Source: Halalkalibacter hemicellulosilyticusJCM 9152
Lineage (GTDB): Bacteria; Bacillota; Bacilli; Bacillales; Bacillaceae_D
DNA length: 64,000 nt
Assembly (NCBI RefSeq): GCF_000513115.1
Contig: NZ_BAUU01000006.1
Span: 1 to 64,000, forward strand
Direction: 5' to 3'
Each line of letters starts with the position of its first letter. Within the stretch, counting starts at the first letter, position 1. This document shows positions 19,634 through 27,352 of the stretch, piece after piece. The translations under genes were made by a program, and so were the position numbers. The notes beneath the pieces are model-generated. The model saw nothing but the letters and a program-made list of their open reading frames with translations. It did no database searches and had not been told where the DNA came from.

Positions 19634-20011
19634 CTAGTACTCTTTATATGGAGGTAGCAGCTTTACACAATTCCAAAAGAGAAACAGTGCAATAATAGGG
19701 TGCAAGGCCCCCACCATACTAAATCTTGCTGATATTATAGCTGTAAAAAACAAGGCAATAACGATACCGAATAAACCAATACTTTTCCAAATGATTTTCT
19801 TTGGTAATTGGGCAAAATAGGCCAATAATGCCATGATAAGTGGAAGAAAAAAGAAGAATCTAGCAAAAATTACATGGTAACTCCAATTTATTGGGTTTAC
19901 GAATAATGCAAACCCTGTTAGTAAGACCTGAATAATGATACAAAGAGTAAAGATCCAAGAAATAATACCAAGGCAAGCTCGGAAAAGGGGTACAAGCTTC
20001 TGTGTAGTCAT
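19634..20011 (-). CDS. DUF6220-like membrane protein
   Basis: 125 aa with four hydrophobic segments. The pattern 'QVLLTGFALF..P..W.YH' followed by 'FFFLPLIMALLAY' resembles the DUF6220 family, whose function is unknown. 'gaggagg' lies 8 bases before the ATG. It is 56 bases downstream of the DUF6526-like gene and probably in the same TetR-controlled transcript. Confidence 0.65.
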   Translation of the reverse strand: MTTQKLVPLFRACLGIISWIFTLCIIIQVLLTGFALFVNPINWSYHVIFARFFFFLPLIMALLAYFAQLPKKIIWKSIGLFGIVIALFFTAIISARFSMVGALHPIIALFLFWNCVKLLPPYKEY

Positions 20012-20067
20012 TTATTTTTCCTCCTCAATAGGGATAGCTTATCCCATTAATAAATCATGTTTGATTT

Positions 20068-20502
20068 TTAAACACGATCATGATCAGCTTTCCAACTTTG
20101 AATGGATTGTTTAATCTCATTAGGTGACATGTTCTTTTGAATAGCTTTATTACACAAGCTTGGAAATTCTTCATCTGATGCAAAGCGTAAGGCAACAATT
20201 TGCTTAATTGATAAACGAGGGTCTGGTAAAGTTCCTGTTAAAGTAAAATGACGGAGACTTTCCTCGGCTCTTATAGCTCGATCCTGTACCTTGCAGACGA
20301 AAGACCGAAGAAAAAATACTGTAATGGTTACGATCAATGCAATGGAAATTAATAAAATGGAAGTGAAAAGGGATTCTCCTCGTAATGCATCAAAAATGGC
20401 GTTGCTCACAGCAAAAATAAAAGTAATGAAGCAAAGTGGAACTAAGAAATAGTGAAATAAGGGCACCGATCTAGTATGGTTTTTAAATGATTGTGATTTC
20501 AA
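20068..20502 (-). CDS. DUF6526-like membrane protein
   Basis: 144 aa from a TTG at 20502, chosen because 'aaaaggag' precedes it by 8 bases and the start 'KSQSFKNHTRSVPLFHY' fits the family; the open frame extends to a TTG at 20535 that lies before the ribosome site. Two membrane segments (about 20-40 and 50-72) are followed by 'CKVQDRAIRAEESLRHF', 'IVALRFASDEE' and 'IKQSIQSWKADHDRV', matching DUF6526. Function unknown. The palindrome just upstream (20543-20566) matches the operators at the neighbouring TetR gene. Confidence 0.7.
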   Translation of the reverse strand: MKSQSFKNHTRSVPLFHYFLVPLCFITFIFAVSNAIFDALRGESLFTSILLISIALIVTITVFFLRSFVCKVQDRAIRAEESLRHFTLTGTLPDPRLSIKQIVALRFASDEEFPSLCNKAIQKNMSPNEIKQSIQSWKADHDRV

Positions 20503-20542
20503 TTTTGTTGTCTCCTTTTCTCCTTGTATAGGCAATTTTTAT

Positions 20543-20566
20543 TTTGAGTGAGTGCACACTCAAAAT
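20543..20566 (-). promoter_or_regulatory. TetR operator 3, before the DUF6526 gene
   Basis: TTTTGAGTG-AGTGCA-CACTCAAAA type near-palindrome, with 10 of the 12 pairs matching. It shares the GAGTGnnnnnCACTC core with the two sites at 21301-21352. Confidence 0.7.
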
Positions 20567-20639
20567 AACATGAAAGAGGCTGCATTTAAAACCTCTCTAG
20601 ACGTCTACGATGATTTTTATTGAAAAAATAAATTTAACT

Positions 20640-21239
20640 TCAATCATAGTCTACATCTAACTGTCGAAATAAAGTGTCCAAGGTACGGTTAACTACTTTA
20701 ATTGCTTCTGAATCCGAATTCTCATTTCCTAAAAAATTCATTTGAAATGCATATTGAAAGCAACTACCAAGTATCATATCAGCAGCAGCTCTCGGATTAA
20801 TACTTAATGGGAATCTGCCGATTAGTTGTTCTTCGTGAAGGTAAGCTTCAATGGATTCATTTGCCCGATGAGGGCCTTCATTACGCTGTTTAAATCCTTC
20901 TCTCTGACGAGTCAATAATGATGGATCGGAAAAAATAGATGCCATTAAAGGCATTGAACGATAGTAGTCTTCAAGTGCGATAATGGCGACTTCCTCCAAG
21001 TTTTTTCTTACTGTTCTCGTTCCTATTCGATCTGGAAGAACCGTTAAAGCGCTCATTAAGTTTCTAAGCTCTCCTCTTAAAACATATAAAAATAAATCTT
21101 CTTTATTCTCAAAATTGTTATAAATTGAGCCTTCAGAGCAATTTGCTACGCGAGCAATTTCTTTAGTGGTCGTTCGTGAAAGCCCTTTTGTTTGAATAAC
21201 CTCTTTGGCTGCTTGAATCATTTTTTCTCGTAACTCCAA
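20640..21239 (-). CDS. TetR-family regulator, probably autoregulated
   Basis: About 199 aa from a TTG at 21239. The TetR DNA-binding domain is clear: 'MIQAAKEVIQTKGLSRTTTKEIA' (core KGLSRTTTKEIA) then 'CSEGSIYNNFENKEDLF'. The open frame reaches 21326, but its first residues are encoded by an operator palindrome, so translation must start further in; TTG 21239 (after 'caggga') and ATG 21221 (after 'ggag') are both possible. Three near-identical palindromes flank its targets: itself and the divergent gene (21301-21352), and the DUF6526 operon (20543-20566). It is therefore a local repressor of small membrane proteins; the inducer is unknown. Confidence 0.85.
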   Translation of the reverse strand: MELREKMIQAAKEVIQTKGLSRTTTKEIARVANCSEGSIYNNFENKEDLFLYVLRGELRNLMSALTVLPDRIGTRTVRKNLEEVAIIALEDYYRSMPLMASIFSDPSLLTRQREGFKQRNEGPHRANESIEAYLHEEQLIGRFPLSINPRAAADMILGSCFQYAFQMNFLGNENSDSEAIKVVNRTLDTLFRQLDVDYD

Positions 21240-21300
21240 TATGGGATCCCTGCCTTTCAATTTCTTGACAATAAATAATATTGCGATTACACTTTCCATT

Positions 21301-21352
21301 ATGAGTGAGTACTCACTTAATGTCAACCTGAAATGAGTGTGTACTCACTCAA
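21301..21352. promoter_or_regulatory. Two TetR operators in the divergent intergenic region
   Basis: ATGAGTGAGTACTCACTTA (21301-21319) and AATGAGTGTGTACTCACTCA (21332-21351) share the GAGTGnGTACTCACT palindrome, 31 bp apart. They separate the TetR gene from the divergent sensor-fragment gene. Confidence 0.8.
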
Positions 21353-21376
21353 AAATTAAGTTTTGGAGTGAAAAAG

Positions 21377-21868
21377 ATGAAAAGTGAAAAAGAAGTGAGT
21401 ACAACTGGTTCAATGTCATTTCGATCAAATACTCTCAATATTTTATTAATTCTTGTCGTGCTTGCTATTGAAACGTTGGCTACTTACGCAAGTGTAACTG
21501 GTGAACCTTTGAATCCGGTTGATCATTGGACAGTGACAAGAGAGACGGATTGGGTAGCGTTTGTAGTGGTGTTTGTAGGATGCGTTTCACTTTTTTGGCA
21601 AAACATACGACCTATTCTTGCTTTAATTGTCACGACGTTGTCTTATTGTGTATACATCTTGAGTGATTACGAATTGGGCTTGTTCCTCCCTGTCATGTTG
21701 ATTTTATATACTAGTGTGGCAAATGGACATTCTCGTATATGGCCACTTTGCATGGCGATGATAAGCTTCCTTGTCTCTTTATTTTGGGTCTACCAACGAA
21801 TGATTCAAGTAACCGATTCAGGTGTTATAATGTTTGCTTGGTTCACATTTGGAGGTGCGAAATTGTAG
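21377..21868 (+). CDS. Histidine-kinase sensor membrane domain without a kinase
   Basis: 163 aa from an ATG at 21377 ('ggag' 8 bases upstream). It has four or five membrane segments and resembles the N-terminal DUF7134-type domain of DesK/NarX-like histidine kinases ('NPVDHWTVTRETDWVAF', 'QNIRPILALIV'). The frame ends at 21868 with no histidine, dimerisation or ATPase domain, and none is visible in other frames before 21930. It is therefore either a truncated remnant or a stand-alone membrane protein. Its promoter region carries two TetR operators. Confidence 0.6.
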   Translation: MKSEKEVSTTGSMSFRSNTLNILLILVVLAIETLATYASVTGEPLNPVDHWTVTRETDWVAFVVVFVGCVSLFWQNIRPILALIVTTLSYCVYILSDYELGLFLPVMLILYTSVANGHSRIWPLCMAMISFLVSLFWVYQRMIQVTDSGVIMFAWFTFGGAKL

Positions 21869-21929
21869 TATAAATTACATTACTTTCGTATTTGCTAATC
21901 GAGCTAGCGTACTGTCTGTTGAACCCTCT

Positions 21930-22154
21930 TTATGCTTTCACCTTTTTCATTATTAAACTTACCAACAAAGAAAGAAGCGTATAAATCAATACCCAAACGT
22001 AGAATGAAGGATTAAAGATTGTAAATGTTAAAATGGTAAATACGATAAATGTTAGTATAGGCATTACCATCCATTTATGAAGTAGAATATAGCCTATTAT
22101 AGAAGCTAGAATAAGAATAATAGGGTAAACCACTAATATAGAAATAAACTCCAT
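21930..22154 (-). CDS. DUF2651-like small membrane protein
   Basis: 74 aa with three hydrophobic segments: 'ILVVYPIILILASIIGYI', 'MPILTFIVFTILTF' and 'YVWVLIYTLLSLLVSLI'. The pattern resembles the YbeF/DUF2651 family of Bacillus; function unknown. It is the third gene of an operon with the winged-helix regulator, 15 bases after the previous stop, with a 'gggggc' ribosome site. Confidence 0.6.
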   Translation of the reverse strand: MEFISILVVYPIILILASIIGYILLHKWMVMPILTFIVFTILTFTIFNPSFYVWVLIYTLLSLLVSLIMKKVKA

Positions 22155-22169
22155 ATATGTAAAGCCCCC

Positions 22170-22436
22170 TTAATCCACTTGCTTAAGAGTGTTCTCGATC
22201 ACTGTAAGCCTCTTGTTCATATCTTGAATGGCATTCATTTGCTGCTGCTGTAATGTTGTCATTTCTTGATCGATTCTCAATCGTTCTTCAGCACGTCGTT
22301 CCGTACGTCGCACAATACGTATCACATAGATGATTAAGAAGACGAACAGAGCGAGCGGAAGTAAGATGGTTAAAAACGCAACTAATTGATAAAGAATTGA
22401 TCCTAAATGAATGGAAGAATCCACTGATTTATTCAC
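22170..22436 (-). CDS. Small membrane-anchored coiled-coil protein
   Basis: 88 aa. One membrane helix (about residues 18-43) is followed by a basic 'RIVRRTERRAEERLR' and a coiled coil ('MTTLQQQQMNAIQDMNKRL'). Its start overlaps the regulator gene by 8 bases, so translation is probably coupled. No family function known. Confidence 0.65.
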   Translation of the reverse strand: MNKSVDSSIHLGSILYQLVAFLTILLPLALFVFLIIYVIRIVRRTERRAEERLRIDQEMTTLQQQQMNAIQDMNKRLTVIENTLKQVD

Positions 22437-22791
22437 CTCTTTCTTTTTTCGGTTTTACTGTAAGGCTGCTAGACATTTGTGTAATGAACTGTTCGTCTAA
22501 AGGGATATGAAAAGTGTTCAATTCATAATACTTCATCGTCTTTCCATCTGTTGCTACTTCATGTTGCCCTGTAACAAGTCCAGCCTCCTCTAATTTTTTC
22601 AAATGGAGATAGAGCAATGGCCTACTTATGGCTAGTTCTCGTGCTAATTGACTTACGTAAGTTCTTTTGTTGAATAAGATCGAAATGATTTTAAGTCGGT
22701 AAGGATTGGAAAGGGCCTCTAATACGTTTAGTAATTCATCGCCATTATTTATTTGTTTCATATGTAATAATTTTATGACAGGTTCTATCAT
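22429..22791 (-). CDS. ArsR-like winged-helix regulator
   Basis: 120 aa. Residues 17-90 form an ArsR-type helix-turn-helix: 'LEALSNPYRLKIISILF', 'YVSQLARELAISRPLLYLHLKKLEEAGLV'-type layout (cores SQLARELAI and LHLKKLEEAGLV), then a wing ending 'KYYELN'. No CxC metal site is visible. It heads a three-gene operon of small membrane proteins, an arrangement in which the regulator usually responds through its membrane partner. It diverges from the agr-type kinase gene across 107 bases. Confidence 0.8.
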   Translation of the reverse strand: MIEPVIKLLHMKQINNGDELLNVLEALSNPYRLKIISILFNKRTYVSQLARELAISRPLLYLHLKKLEEAGLVTGQHEVATDGKTMKYYELNTFHIPLDEQFITQMSSSLTVKPKKERGE

Positions 22792-22861
22792 CTTTCAATA
22801 GAAAGTAGTAGATAAATTAAATCTTTTTCATTTGAAATGTAAAAGGAACTACAAATAAATG

Positions 22862-22885
22862 CTATAATTAAGTTAACTATAATTA
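22862..22885 (+). repeat. Direct repeat before the agr-type operon
   Basis: CTATAATTA occurs at 22862-22870 and 22877-22885, 15 bases apart, directly before the ribosome site of the kinase gene. Each copy contains TATAAT, so either may be a -10 box, or the pair may be a regulator site. Confidence 0.4.
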
Positions 22886-22898
22886 GGAGGAGCATCGA

Positions 22899-23786
22899 TT
22901 GGATTGGATATTGTGCATGACCACAATACACCAAACACATTTGATCAACAAAATGGCTATGCATATATTCATATTAATCGTATTTATTCTAGCGCAAGTT
23001 ATTTTGAACTTTTTTTTAATCGGTTCGTGGGTGGCATTTGGTGAGCTCATGGAGGTATACGGAATTCCTATACACTTTATATTAATGTGTGTACTAAATA
23101 TCGGTTCTCTTGTTCTAGTTGTAACATTATTAAAAAATGAAGAAACGAAACAAATCAAATATACGGAATCCACTCACGAAGAGCAATTTCGGGCGTTAGT
23201 GGCTTCAGTTCGATCTGATCGTCACGACCTTAACAATCACTTAACGGTTGTAGCAGGCCTATTGAAAATTGAGAACTACCCAAGCGCTGTCAAGTATATT
23301 AATGAGGTTATAGGTGAAGTAAAGATTAATAATAAAGCATTATCGATTAAAAATGCAGTTCTAGCATCTATTTTATTTTCAAAAATGGAATTATATCAAA
23401 AGCATAAGGTTCCTTTCTCTATCGATATTTCAAGTGAGGAGATTACAAAGCGTCTAACATCCACTGATTTACTCCGACTCGTTAGTAATTTGCTAGATAA
23501 CGCATATGAGGCAACGATTGAATTGGTAAAGGATAAACAAATGATTGCATTTGAAATGACCGAAGAAATAGACCATTATGGCATCATCGTAAAAAACTCA
23601 TGTGCTCATCAATTAGACGGATCTTTCTTGAAATCAGGGTTTTCGACGAAGGAGTCGAACCAACCTAGAGGGTTTGGGTTGTCTATTATTCAGGAGGTAA
23701 CGAAGAAATATGGAGGAACGCTCCATATGAAATGTGAGCAATCTATTGTTGTGTTTCATTTAGTTTTTCCAAAAGGAGAAAAATGA
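22899..23786 (+). CDS. agrC: AgrC-like GHKL histidine kinase, short sensor
   Basis: 295 aa from a TTG, with 'aggagg' 8 bases upstream. Two membrane segments (about residues 19-48 and 58-80) lie ahead of an H-box 'DRHDLNNHLTVVAG' near residue 107. The HPK10/SpoOB-like dimerisation helix and a GHKL ATPase domain follow, with the N-box 'LVSNLLDNAYEA' and G-box 'RGFGLSII'. Classical AgrC has six or seven membrane segments in about 430 aa, so the sensor half is missing. It overlaps agrB by 4 bases (ATGA). No AgrA-type regulator is encoded nearby. Confidence 0.8.
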   Translation: MDWILCMTTIHQTHLINKMAMHIFILIVFILAQVILNFFLIGSWVAFGELMEVYGIPIHFILMCVLNIGSLVLVVTLLKNEETKQIKYTESTHEEQFRALVASVRSDRHDLNNHLTVVAGLLKIENYPSAVKYINEVIGEVKINNKALSIKNAVLASILFSKMELYQKHKVPFSIDISSEEITKRLTSTDLLRLVSNLLDNAYEATIELVKDKQMIAFEMTEEIDHYGIIVKNSCAHQLDGSFLKSGFSTKESNQPRGFGLSIIQEVTKKYGGTLHMKCEQSIVVFHLVFPKGEK

Positions 23787-24415
23787 TGATAACCAAAATA
23801 AGTAGATATGTAGCAAAAAGGTTATGCATGTATTCGAATCGACAACAAGAGATTGAATATGTGCGTTATGGATTGGAGATTATTATAGGTGGTGTATGGA
23901 AGTGGTTGTGCCTAATGGGAGTTGCATTTATCTTAGGAATTGTTCCTGCTATGCTAGCAACATTGATAACCTTCGCTATCTTTCGAATGGCAACAGGTGG
24001 GTATCATTACTCGACATATTTCCGGTGTTTTATAGCAGGGTTGGTGTCTATGACAGCGCTTTCGCTGGTTGCATCTAAAGTAATGGTTCAATTTAGCGAA
24101 CAATTTTTATTTATTTCCATTTCAATTGTGTTCATAGTTGGGTTGCTTATCATTTATTTATATGCTCCCTCTAATCATTTCTATAAAAAAAGTACTAAAA
24201 AACATAGAAAAAAATTACAACAATTTGCTTTCTTTCTCTTGTTTGTTTGGGTTATACTTATTTATAATCTAGTTAATATGAATACTGAAATCGTATGGGC
24301 TTCTGTATTAGGGTTACTCTTTCAACTTAGTAGTACTCTTCCACTTTCCTATAAAATTGTTAGTAAGGTGGAGAATATAATAGAATGGAGGACTCAAAAT
24401 GAAAAGGTTAGCTAA
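23783..24415 (+). CDS. agrB: AgrB-like autoinducing-peptide processing protease
   Basis: 210 aa, five or six membrane segments. The catalytic His and Cys of the AgrB family are visible in 'ATGGYHYSTYFRCF' (about residues 72-85), preceded by a basic N-terminal region 'MYSNRQQEIEYVRYGLEI'. AgrB removes the C-terminal tail of the AgrD precursor and closes the thiolactone or lactone ring. It overlaps the kinase gene by 4 bases and the AgrD gene by 17 bases. Confidence 0.92.
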   Translation: MMITKISRYVAKRLCMYSNRQQEIEYVRYGLEIIIGGVWKWLCLMGVAFILGIVPAMLATLITFAIFRMATGGYHYSTYFRCFIAGLVSMTALSLVASKVMVQFSEQFLFISISIVFIVGLLIIYLYAPSNHFYKKSTKKHRKKLQQFAFFLLFVWVILIYNLVNMNTEIVWASVLGLLFQLSSTLPLSYKIVSKVENIIEWRTQNEKVS

Positions 24416-24527
24416 AGTAGTACTTGCGTCACTAGTCGGTGTCATTGTGTTCGTGTCTAAGTCTGAAATTAGTTCGGCTTCTACTTTTCTCCTTTATCAG
24501 CCTAAACATCCAGAAGAAGACCAGTAA
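24399..24527 (+). CDS. agrD: AgrD-like autoinducing-peptide precursor with Ser in place of Cys
   Basis: 42 aa. 'ggagg' lies 7 bases before the ATG. It has an amphipathic, basic N-terminal leader ('MKRLAKVVLASLVGVIVF'), then 'SSASTFLLY' and a C-terminal tail 'QPKHPEEDQ'. The core and tail align by eye with Listeria AgrD: A-C-F-M-F-V then Y-E-P-K-S-P against A-S-T-F-L-L then Y-Q-P-K-H-P. The ring nucleophile would thus be Ser, giving a five-residue lactone (Ser-Thr-Phe-Leu-Leu) instead of a thiolactone. It sits directly behind agrB, the usual order. The mature peptide is a prediction. Confidence 0.82.
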   Translation: MKRLAKVVLASLVGVIVFVSKSEISSASTFLLYQPKHPEEDQ

Positions 24528-24570
24528 AATTTTTTAGGGTTAGCGCGGAGGATTTTTAAGGAGAGTTTTT

Positions 24571-25041
24571 ATGACATGGTACAGTTATTTATTTATGTCA
24601 CTACCTGAAACATTCGTTTTATTAGTAGTATCATTTGTTTTATTTGGATTACCGATTAAAGAGAAGACGAAATCAATTTTACTTTTTGCTGTTATTCAAG
24701 GAGTTATTGTATTTATATCTAGTTTATATATGCAAAACTCCTTGAAGCCTTTTTTAACGTTTTTAAGTTTTTACTTGCTTGTTTGGCTGATCTTTCGGTA
24801 TCATCCATTGATTAGTTTAGTCATTACATTAACGTCCTTTTTATTTTTAGTTGTTTTTGAAGTGACGTTAACTTTTGCTTTTATTCAGTTTTTTCCAATT
24901 AGCTATGAGGAGCTTTTTGCTGATCCGTGGATACGAATTGTTACAAGCTTCGCAATGGTTCAAATCCCGATTTTGCTCATTGCATGGATTTTACATAAGT
25001 TTCACTGGACGATCCGACTACCTGCTTTTGTAAGACAATAG
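24571..25041 (+). CDS. Polytopic membrane protein in the agr-type locus
   Basis: 156 aa with about five membrane segments and almost no soluble part. 'aaggaga' lies 7 bases before the ATG. It is 43 bases after agrD and before the operon terminator, so it is co-transcribed with the quorum-sensing genes. Its size and topology are those of the peptide-binding membrane half that the short kinase at 22899 lacks, which raises the possibility of a split receptor; an exporter or immunity-like role is the alternative. No family recognised. Confidence 0.65.
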   Translation: MTWYSYLFMSLPETFVLLVVSFVLFGLPIKEKTKSILLFAVIQGVIVFISSLYMQNSLKPFLTFLSFYLLVWLIFRYHPLISLVITLTSFLFLVVFEVTLTFAFIQFFPISYEELFADPWIRIVTSFAMVQIPILLIAWILHKFHWTIRLPAFVRQ

Positions 25042-25063
25042 CTTGCTTGATCATATGTGATTC

Positions 25064-25100
25064 AAACCTACTGAGTTCACCATTTCTCAGTAGGTTTTTC
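25064..25100 (+). terminator. Terminator of the agr-type operon
   Basis: aaacctactgag (25064-25075) pairs with ctcagtaggttt (25086-25097), followed by T residues. Confidence 0.9.
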
Positions 25101-25144
25101 CAAATTTAAATAAACGTGAAAAAATTATGCGAGAGGTGAGGGGA

Positions 25145-25738
25145 ATGCCACAACGTACAGTAGGTATATTATTATTTAATGAGGTAGAAGTATTAGATTT
25201 TGCAGGGCCATTTGAGGTTTTTTCTATTACGGTTATACCTCATGCTAGTGAAAAGCCGTTTGTCGTAAAAACGATTTCAGAAAATGGTGAATTAGTAACG
25301 GCGAGAAATGGTTTGAAAGTGAAACCAGATTATAGCTTTGCTAATCACCCTCCATTGGATATTGTGATTATTCCTGGAGGGTATGGCGCTGAAAAGGTTG
25401 AAATAGATAATCCGAAAGTCATTGAATGGATTCAACATCAACAACCAAAAGTAGAGTTTATGACGTCCGTCTGTACAGGTGCGCTTCTCCTTGCTAAAGC
25501 GGGTATTCTTGATGGGAGGAAAGCAACAACGCATTGGATGGATATCGATCAATTGGAGCAGCAATTCCCTTCTGTCTCAGTCCAACGTGGTGTTAAATTT
25601 GTTGATGAAGGTTCCCTTATCACTTCGGGAGGTATTTCAGCAGGTATCAATATGTCTTTTCACCTTATCTCTCGATTACACGGAAAAGAAGTTGCTGTTG
25701 CAACAGCGAATCGAATGGAATATGAAATTGAATTATAA
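25145..25738 (+). CDS. DJ-1/PfpI-family protein
   Basis: 197 aa from an ATG at 25145, preceded by 'gaggtgagggga'; the in-frame ATG at 25127 is upstream of that site. A class I glutamine-amidotransferase-like fold is evident: 'LLFNEVEVLDFAGPFEVF' (core EVLDFAGPFEV), 'DIVIIPGGYGAE', the nucleophile elbow 'SVCTGALLLAKAGIL' with Cys near 110, and 'KATTHW'. 'GGISAGINM' completes the DJ-1/PfpI pattern shared with the N-terminal domain of GATase-like AraC regulators. No HTH is attached. The activity (chaperone, hydratase or deglycase-like) cannot be decided. Confidence 0.85.
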   Translation: MPQRTVGILLFNEVEVLDFAGPFEVFSITVIPHASEKPFVVKTISENGELVTARNGLKVKPDYSFANHPPLDIVIIPGGYGAEKVEIDNPKVIEWIQHQQPKVEFMTSVCTGALLLAKAGILDGRKATTHWMDIDQLEQQFPSVSVQRGVKFVDEGSLITSGGISAGINMSFHLISRLHGKEVAVATANRMEYEIEL

Positions 25739-25762
25739 TGCTCTTAACTATTTAAACGTATA

Positions 25763-25811
25763 AGGCTTTGTCCCCGTCATTTTAACACGGCGTTTGGACA
25801 AAGCCTCTTTG
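25763..25811. terminator. Bidirectional terminator
   Basis: aggctttgtcc (25763-25773) pairs with ggacaaagcct (25795-25805), followed by cttt on the plus strand. It separates convergent genes ending at 25738 and 25820. Confidence 0.85.
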
Positions 25812-25819
25812 ATTACTAA

Positions 25820-27268
25820 TTACTTTCTCATTTTCATCATTTCATCTGCTACAAATTGCACGTTTGTTCCTACTACGACTTGGATATTGTGCTTATCGAT
25901 AATATAAATGCCTGGGACTCCGGTTGATTTAATTCTTTTTTGATCAACATTGTCCATTTCTCTGACTTCTAGACGGAGGCGAGTAATACAATTGTCGACG
26001 GACAAGACATTGTTGTCTCCACCTAATGCTTCATAGATTTCTTTTGCCATCATAGCGGTTGTTTGTACGGTTTCAGTTGTAGAGTCACTTTTCGAAGGTT
26101 CTAATACGTCGTCATCTTCACGCCCTGGTGTTTTCAAGTTAAACTTCACAATTAAGAAACGGAATAACATATAATAAACGATGAAAAATGCGAGACCTTG
26201 TAGGAGTAACATATAAGGCTGATTAGCTAGTGGTAGTCTTGAGCTTAAAGCAAAGTCAATTAATCCGGCACTAAAACCAAACCCAGCAGTCCATTGGAAT
26301 GTTGCCGCAATAAATAGTGATAATCCTGTAAGTGCAGCGTGAACGACATATAGAGCTGGAGCTAAGAACATAAAGGCAAATTCAATGGGTTCTGTTACAC
26401 CTGTTAAGAAAGCGGCAAATGAAGCGGCAAGTAATAATGAAGCTGTTTGCTTTTTTCTTTTTGATTTAGCTGTATGGTACATCGCTAGTGCAGCAGCTGG
26501 CAATCCAAACATCATAATTGGAAAGAAACCTGCCTGATACATTCCTGTTGTTCCTTTTTCACCTGTACCTGCCCAGAAGTTCCCGATATCGTTTATACCT
26601 GCGACATCAAACCAAAATACGGAATTTAAGGCATGGTGTAAGCCGGTTGGAATTAATAAGCGATTGAAAAACCCATATAATCCGGCACCGATCGACCCTA
26701 ACGTACTAATTGCTTCAGCGAAAGACACAAGGCCAGAATAAACAAAAGGCCATACAAAGAACAAGACCGCAGAAGCGATAAGCATAGAAACAGATGTCAT
26801 AATCGGAACAAGACGTTTTCCACTGAAAAAGGCAAGTGCATCTGGAAGCTGAACGTTGCTGAAGCGATTGTACATGTTGGCAGCTACTAAGCCAGATAAT
26901 ATTCCAATAAATGCATTGCCGATATTGCCAAAAGCAGCGTTAACATTTTCTATCTCCACTCCCGTTAACATTCCTACAGAATTTGGAGAAAGTAAAGTGG
27001 TAATAACAAGATATGCAACGAGACCGCTTAACGCAGCTGAGCCGTCGCGTTCTTTCGCCATCCCTAGAGCGACACCGAGAGCAAATAAAATAGGAATGTT
27101 ATCAATAATTGAGCTTCCGGCTGTGATGAGGAAGGCGGCAATCACATTTCCTTCCCCCCATCCAGATGGATCAATCCAATAACCAATCCCCATTAAGATA
27201 GCTGCGGCTGGTAGAACGGCAACAGGAAGCATTAAGGAACGGCCAAGTCTTTGCAAATATTTCATCAT
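25820..27268 (-). CDS. nagP: N-acetylglucosamine-type PTS EIIBC (EIICB)
   Basis: 482 aa. The EIIC domain (about 1-370, ten or so membrane segments) comes first and EIIB last, with the phospho-cysteine in 'DNCITRLRLEV' near residue 427. The stretch 'NALFGN'-like 'AAFGNIGNAFIGILSG', 'MYNRFSNVQLPDALAF' and 'FWFDVAGINDIGNFW' is typical of GlcNAc permeases rather than glucose PtsG. It has no EIIA domain; a separate EIIA gene heads the same operon. It lies 84 bases after the antiterminator gene, a gap that holds a cre box, with 'aaaggagga' before the ATG. Confidence 0.88.
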   Translation of the reverse strand: MMKYLQRLGRSLMLPVAVLPAAAILMGIGYWIDPSGWGEGNVIAAFLITAGSSIIDNIPILFALGVALGMAKERDGSAALSGLVAYLVITTLLSPNSVGMLTGVEIENVNAAFGNIGNAFIGILSGLVAANMYNRFSNVQLPDALAFFSGKRLVPIMTSVSMLIASAVLFFVWPFVYSGLVSFAEAISTLGSIGAGLYGFFNRLLIPTGLHHALNSVFWFDVAGINDIGNFWAGTGEKGTTGMYQAGFFPIMMFGLPAAALAMYHTAKSKRKKQTASLLLAASFAAFLTGVTEPIEFAFMFLAPALYVVHAALTGLSLFIAATFQWTAGFGFSAGLIDFALSSRLPLANQPYMLLLQGLAFFIVYYMLFRFLIVKFNLKTPGREDDDVLEPSKSDSTTETVQTTAMMAKEIYEALGGDNNVLSVDNCITRLRLEVREMDNVDQKRIKSTGVPGIYIIDKHNIQVVVGTNVQFVADEMMKMRK

Positions 27269-27302
27269 GAGAATTCCTCCTTTAATCGTATAATTGTATA
27301 AA

Positions 27303-27316
27303 TGAAAGCGTTTTCT
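27303..27316 (-). promoter_or_regulatory. cre box (CcpA site)
   Basis: Read on the minus strand, AGAAAACGCTTTCA matches the cre consensus TGWAANCGNTNWCA at every position but the first. It is in the gap between the antiterminator and EIIBC genes, suggesting carbon catabolite control of an internal promoter or a roadblock. Confidence 0.65.
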
Positions 27317-27352
27317 TATGAAACTCTATGTGTCCGGTTTTTAGATCATGTA

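Noticed and set aside
21239-21326. Longer TetR protein starting at 21326
   Set aside because: Its first codons are the operator palindrome, and the TetR fold starts near residue 33.
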